This document shows positions 30,893 through 34,171 of a stretch of DNA of 34,171 bases, piece after piece. The notes beneath the pieces are model-generated. The model saw only the letters and a program-made list of their open reading frames with translations, made no database searches and was not told the origin of the DNA. The position numbers and the translations under genes were made by a program. How positions within the stretch are numbered: the stretch's first letter is position 1; every line of letters starts with the position of its first letter. Source of the stretch: Ignavibacterium sp. (GTDB lineage: Bacteria > Bacteroidota > Ignavibacteria > Ignavibacteriales > Ignavibacteriaceae); the NCBI GenBank assembly GCA_023511695.1, contig JAIMAZ010000002.1, forward strand, positions 1-34,171, in the 5' to 3' direction.

Positions 30893-32341
30893 TTATCCAA
30901 CACTTCCTTCAAGTGAAATACTTAATAATTTCTGTGCTTCAACAGCAAACTCCATTGGAAGTTCTGCAAGCACTTCTTTCACATATCCATTGACGATAAG
31001 ATTAACTGCGTCTTCCGTTGATATTCCTCTTTGATTTAAATAGAATATCTGATCTTCACCAATCTTGGAAGTTGTAGCTTCGTGTTCAACCTGTGCTGTT
31101 GAGTTATTTATTTCAAGATATGGAAAAGTATGAGCGCCGCATTTATTGCCAATCAATAAAGAATCACACTGAGAAAAGTTTCTTGCATTCTCTGCCTTTT
31201 TAGTAATCTTTACTAAACCACGATAACTGTTGTTGCTTCTTCCTGCAGAAATACCTTTTGAAACAATTGTGCTCTTTGTATTCTTTCCGATGTGAATCAT
31301 CTTTGTTCCGGTATCAGCTTGCTGGTAATTATTAGTTACTGCAACTGAATAGAATTCACCAATTGAATTATCGCCTTGTAAAATGCAGCTTGGATATTTC
31401 CAGGTAATTGCTGAACCGGTTTCAACCTGTGTCCAGGAAATTTTAGAGTTTACACCACGACAAGCCCCGCGCTTTGTAACAAAATTATAAATACCACCTT
31501 TGCCTTCTTTATCACCCGGATACCAGTTTTGAACCGTAGAATATTTAATTGTTGCATTATCTAGAGCAACCAGTTCAACAACTGCAGCGTGTAATTGATT
31601 TTCATCTCTCATCGGAGCTGTGCATCCTTCAAGATAGCTGACATAAGCACCTTCATCAGCTACAATTAAAGTTCTTTCAAATTGGCCTGTTTCTGAAGCA
31701 TTTATTCTGAAATAAGTTGATAATTCCATTGGACAACGAACACCTTTTGGAACATAAACGAAAGAGCCATCACTGAAAACAGCTGAGTTAAGTGTTGCAA
31801 AGAAATTATCTGTGTAAGGAACAACGCTTCCAAGATATTTTTTAACTAAATCCGGATGTTCTTTAATAGCTTCAGACATCGAACAGAAAATAATGCCAAG
31901 TTCTTTAAGTTTATCTTTGAAAGTTGTGGCAACTGATACAGAATCAAATACAGCATCAACTGCTACACCTGCAAGCATCATCTGTTCTTCCAAAGGAATT
32001 CCAAGCTTGTTATATGTTTCTCTTATTGCAGGATCAACTTCGTCGAGAGAATTATATTTTGGTTTTTTCTTTGGAGCTGAATAATAAGAAATATCCTGAT
32101 AATCAATCGGAGGATATTTTACATTAGACCATTTAGGTTCTTCCATTGTTAGCCAATGACGAAATGCTTTTAACCGCCATTCAGTCATCCACTCAGGTTC
32201 TTCTTTCTTGGCAGAAATTTGTCTTATAATATCCTCATTCAAACCTTTTGGAAGACGGTCTTCTTCAACTTCGGTTACAAATCCATATTTATATTCACGA
32301 TTTGCAAGTTCTTCAATTCTCTGAGTTTCAGTAGTGCTCAT
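30893..32341 (-). CDS. sufB: SufB Fe-S assembly scaffold
   Basis: A 482-aa protein, the usual SufB length. Family marks are [16 protein letters not shown] (48-63), the [15 protein letters not shown] region, [20 protein letters not shown] (cut), [21 protein letters not shown], and the C-terminal [20 protein letters not shown] and [20 protein letters not shown], which contain the cysteine and glutamate residues implicated in cluster building. SufB is the scaffold of the SufBC2D complex. It is the first gene of the operon; GGTGAT lies just before its ATG at 32339-32341, and the candidate promoter is 35 to 65 bp upstream. Confidence 0.96.
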   Translation of the reverse strand: MSTTETQRIEELANREYKYGFVTEVEEDRLPKGLNEDIIRQISAKKEEPEWMTEWRLKAFRHWLTMEEPKWSNVKYPPIDYQDISYYSAPKKKPKYNSLDEVDPAIRETYNKLGIPLEEQMMLAGVAVDAVFDSVSVATTFKDKLKELGIIFCSMSEAIKEHPDLVKKYLGSVVPYTDNFFATLNSAVFSDGSFVYVPKGVRCPMELSTYFRINASETGQFERTLIVADEGAYVSYLEGCTAPMRDENQLHAAVVELVALDNATIKYSTVQNWYPGDKEGKGGIYNFVTKRGACRGVNSKISWTQVETGSAITWKYPSCILQGDNSIGEFYSVAVTNNYQQADTGTKMIHIGKNTKSTIVSKGISAGRSNNSYRGLVKITKKAENARNFSQCDSLLIGNKCGAHTFPYLEINNSTAQVEHEATTSKIGEDQIFYLNQRGISTEDAVNLIVNGYVKEVLAELPMEFAVEAQKLLSISLEGSVG

Positions 32342-32375
32342 TTAATCACCTTAATGAATTAGATTTTTTGTTATG

Positions 32376-32406
32376 TAAAGCTAACTAATCTGTACAAATT
32401 AGTCAA
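32376..32406 (-). promoter_or_regulatory. Putative suf promoter with 20-bp palindromic operator
   Basis: On the minus strand TTG (32404-32406) is followed after 20 bp by TAGCTTTA (32376-32383), matching the Bacteroidota -7 consensus TAnnTTTG except at the last base. The spacer is exactly the palindrome at 32384-32403 (plus strand ACTAATCTGTACAAATTAGT), whose two 10-bp halves differ at one position. A repressor bound here would block the promoter; the Rrf2 protein at the end of the operon is the obvious candidate. Inferred from sequence only. Confidence 0.6.
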
Positions 32407-32516
32407 GATTCGTTGATATCTAACACAAACGAAAATTTATAAGTTCAAAAATCATTTAAATTGTTTTTATTAGACTATTCGGTTAATTTTGGAAAAAAAT
32501 AAAAAAGAATTACATC

Positions 32517-33602
32517 TTGAGCGAACAGAACGAAAATAAGCACAATAATTCACAGAGTGAAGGGACAAACAAACCTTCTTCAAACTGGAGAAAGAGCAGA
32601 AAAAGATTTTATCCCAGAAAACCTTTTGTATCAGCTGCTGGAAAAGCTCAAACTGAAGGAGCTCCCAAAACCTCATTCAAAAAGATTTCATTGGTAATTC
32701 CTCTCTTCAATGAAGAAGAATCACTAGTACCTTTAGCTAATGAAATCAGAAAAGCGCTTAAACCTTTAAATACACCTTATGAAGTTATTCTTGTTGATGA
32801 TGGAAGTACTGATAATTCATTAAAAGTTATAAAAGAAATTGTTAGAACTGATAAGAGATTTAAATTCATCAGTTTTAGAAAAAACTATGGTAAATCTGCC
32901 GCACTTCAGGTTGGATTTAAAGCTGCAACAGGCGATGCGGTTGTTACTTTAGATGCGGATTTACAGGATGATCCTCACGAAATTCCTAATTTGCTCAGTA
33001 AATTGGATGAAGGTTTTGATCTTTGTTCGGGTTGGAAGAAACAGAGATTTGATCCTTTTATAAAAAAGTATTCATCGCGATTTTTTAATTTCGTAACCAG
33101 ATTGATGAGTGGAATAAAACTGCACGATTTCAATTGCGGTTTGAAAGCTTACAGAAAAGAAGTCGTGGAAAATATTCGTGTTTACGGCGAACTTCATCGT
33201 TATATGCCTGTACTTGCAAATTGGCAGGGATTTACAGTAACCGAAATTCCTGTTAAACACCATCCAAGAAGGTATGGTAAAACTAAATTCGGCATTTCCA
33301 GATTCTTTAAAGGATTTATTGATCTTATTACTGTAATGTTTGCTACACGATATATCAAAAGACCAATGCACTTCTTCGGATTTTTAGGTGCATTATCTTT
33401 TCTGGTTGGATTTATTGTAAATGCTTATCTGACTATCGAATGGATTAGTGGAAAACCATTAAGTAATCGTCCGATGCTTTTTCTTGGTATGTTAATGATT
33501 ATCGTTGGTGTGCAATTCTTCTCTGTAGGTTTACTTGGTGAAATGATTGTACATAATACTCAGAGTGATAGAGAATACATAATTAAAGATCAAAATGTTT
33601 AA
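32517..33602 (+). CDS. GT2-family glycosyltransferase, polyprenyl-phosphate (DPM1/GtrB-like) type
   Basis: The reading frame begins with TTG at 32517; no ATG or GTG occurs in frame between the upstream stop and the catalytic domain, so a TTG start is likely. Of 361 residues, the first ~55 are hydrophilic and Asn/Ser/Lys/Arg-rich. The GT-A domain (about 56-270) has LVIPLFNEEESL, ILVDDGSTDNS, KNYGKSAALQVGF and the DxD-type LDADLQDDP; two membrane helices follow (about 280-305 and 318-342). This architecture matches GtrB/ArnC/DPM1-like enzymes that move a sugar from a nucleotide donor to a polyprenyl phosphate on the cytoplasmic face. It is divergent from the suf operon and 23 bp upstream of a methyltransferase gene, suggesting an envelope-glycan gene pair. 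Confidence 0.88.
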   Translation: MSEQNENKHNNSQSEGTNKPSSNWRKSRKRFYPRKPFVSAAGKAQTEGAPKTSFKKISLVIPLFNEEESLVPLANEIRKALKPLNTPYEVILVDDGSTDNSLKVIKEIVRTDKRFKFISFRKNYGKSAALQVGFKAATGDAVVTLDADLQDDPHEIPNLLSKLDEGFDLCSGWKKQRFDPFIKKYSSRFFNFVTRLMSGIKLHDFNCGLKAYRKEVVENIRVYGELHRYMPVLANWQGFTVTEIPVKHHPRRYGKTKFGISRFFKGFIDLITVMFATRYIKRPMHFFGFLGALSFLVGFIVNAYLTIEWISGKPLSNRPMLFLGMLMIIVGVQFFSVGLLGEMIVHNTQSDREYIIKDQNV

Positions 33603-33625
33603 TCAAAAATATTTTCCTTCCTGAA

Positions 33626-34171
33626 ATGCACTACGATCCCATTAAAAATGTTTTTGCATCGGTTATAAGAAAATTTCCGTTACTGAGAATTTTATTTTAT
33701 AAACTTCTCGATTTAATGTTCCTTCGCTCGTGGTATGTAAGAAGAGAGTTAAAAAGTATCAGAAAATCATTCTGTAATCAGAAAATTAAAATTCTTGATG
33801 CAGGAACCGGCTACGGACAATATGCATATTTTATGGCTAAAAATCTTTTGCCATGCGAGATAAAAGCTGTTGATATTAAAGAAGATTGGATAAACGATTG
33901 TAAAGATTTTTTTAGTCAGCAAAAAATTGATAATGTTTACTTTGATGTTGAAGACCTGACTAAAATTAATTATGAAAACGAGTTTGATTTAATTGTATGT
34001 GTAGATGTAATGGAACATATTCCTGATGATTTACAGGTTTTCCTGAATTTTTATAAAGCGTTAAAACAAAATGGTTTTTTGTTGATTAATACTCCTTCTA
34101 TTTTTGGTGGAAGTGATGTTCATGATGAAGAAGATGAGAGTTTCATTGGTGAGCATGCACGAGTTGGATAT
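33626..34171 (+). CDS. Class I SAM-dependent methyltransferase (3' end off window)
   Basis: From the ATG at 33626 the frame stays open for 182 codons to the window end. Motif I is ILDAGTGYGQYAYFM (about residues 55-69), followed by an acidic strand end (AVDIKEDW) and the post-motif VCVDVMEHIPDD (about 130-141), which together identify a Methyltransf_11/25-type class I SAM methyltransferase. The N-terminal 50 residues are basic and partly hydrophobic (FASVIRKFPLLRILFYKLLD), perhaps membrane-associating. It follows the GT2 gene by 23 bp and is probably co-transcribed, suggesting methylation of a glycan or lipid-linked intermediate; the real substrate is unknown. The C-terminus is missing. Confidence 0.85.
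   Translation, partial: MHYDPIKNVFASVIRKFPLLRILFYKLLDLMFLRSWYVRRELKSIRKSFCNQKIKILDAGTGYGQYAYFMAKNLLPCEIKAVDIKEDWINDCKDFFSQQKIDNVYFDVEDLTKINYENEFDLIVCVDVMEHIPDDLQVFLNFYKALKQNGFLLINTPSIFGGSDVHDEEDESFIGEHARVGY

Noticed and set aside
33072-33371. 99-aa open frame on the minus strand
   Set aside because: Antisense to the GT2 glycosyltransferase catalytic and membrane regions; no start signal or domain support.

Overview
The window is AT-rich (about one third G+C by eye) and looks like a chromosomal segment of a Bacteroidota/Chlorobi-group bacterium, most likely the class Ignavibacteria. The reasons are: type IX secretion (T9SS) sorting tails of the 'NYPNPFNP...LKVYDxLGNEV...SGxYxYxL' type on two proteins; a TonB receptor / FN3-containing secreted protein / PorV-PorQ-family trio; a SufU-type suf operon with SufT; promoter-like sequences resembling the Bacteroidota -33 TTG / -7 TAnnTTTG pattern; and many small palindromic intergenic repeats.

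Region 1 (1-7528, minus strand) is one tightly packed operon. It runs TetR-type repressor, HlyD-like lipoprotein adaptor, two ABC ATPases, two ABC-2 permeases, a membrane-anchored class III nucleotide cyclase and a hotdog thioesterase (cut by the window edge). Gene order and motifs match Escherichia coli cecR-ybhGFSR, but the double ATPase YbhF is split into two genes here. A two-site operator overlaps both the promoter and the repressor start codon.

Region 2 (7652-24932, plus strand) appears devoted to peptide or poly-amino-acid use. It holds a small secreted protein, then an M20 peptidase / secreted cyanophycinase-like S51 hydrolase / YfcC-type transporter operon, a T9SS-exported protein, an RpiR-type regulator, a TonB-dependent receptor, a large FN3-containing secreted protein, a PorV-family outer membrane protein, a second and much larger T9SS-exported cyanophycinase-like protein, an M14 carboxypeptidase, and an enolase-superfamily MenC / N-acylamino-acid racemase. 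Together these could form a surface-to-cytoplasm route for degrading cyanophycin-like or isoaspartyl peptides; this is inference from content and order.

Region 3 (25211-32406, minus strand) is a complete Fe-S assembly operon: sufB, sufC, sufD, sufS, sufU, sufT, a bacilliredoxin-family protein and an Rrf2-type regulator with three cysteines. A 20-bp near-perfect palindrome fills the spacer of the putative suf promoter. Region 4 (32517-34171, plus strand) is a polyprenyl-phosphate-type GT2 glycosyltransferase followed by a SAM methyltransferase that runs off the window.

From about 19.8 to 30.9 kb nearly every gene gap is filled with short palindromic repeats. Several are nested inside one another, and one pair lies in frame inside the T9SS sorting tail of the large cyanophycinase-like gene. 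The gap after menC also carries a diverged copy of the menC 3' end. No tRNA, rRNA, CRISPR array or intact insertion sequence was seen.
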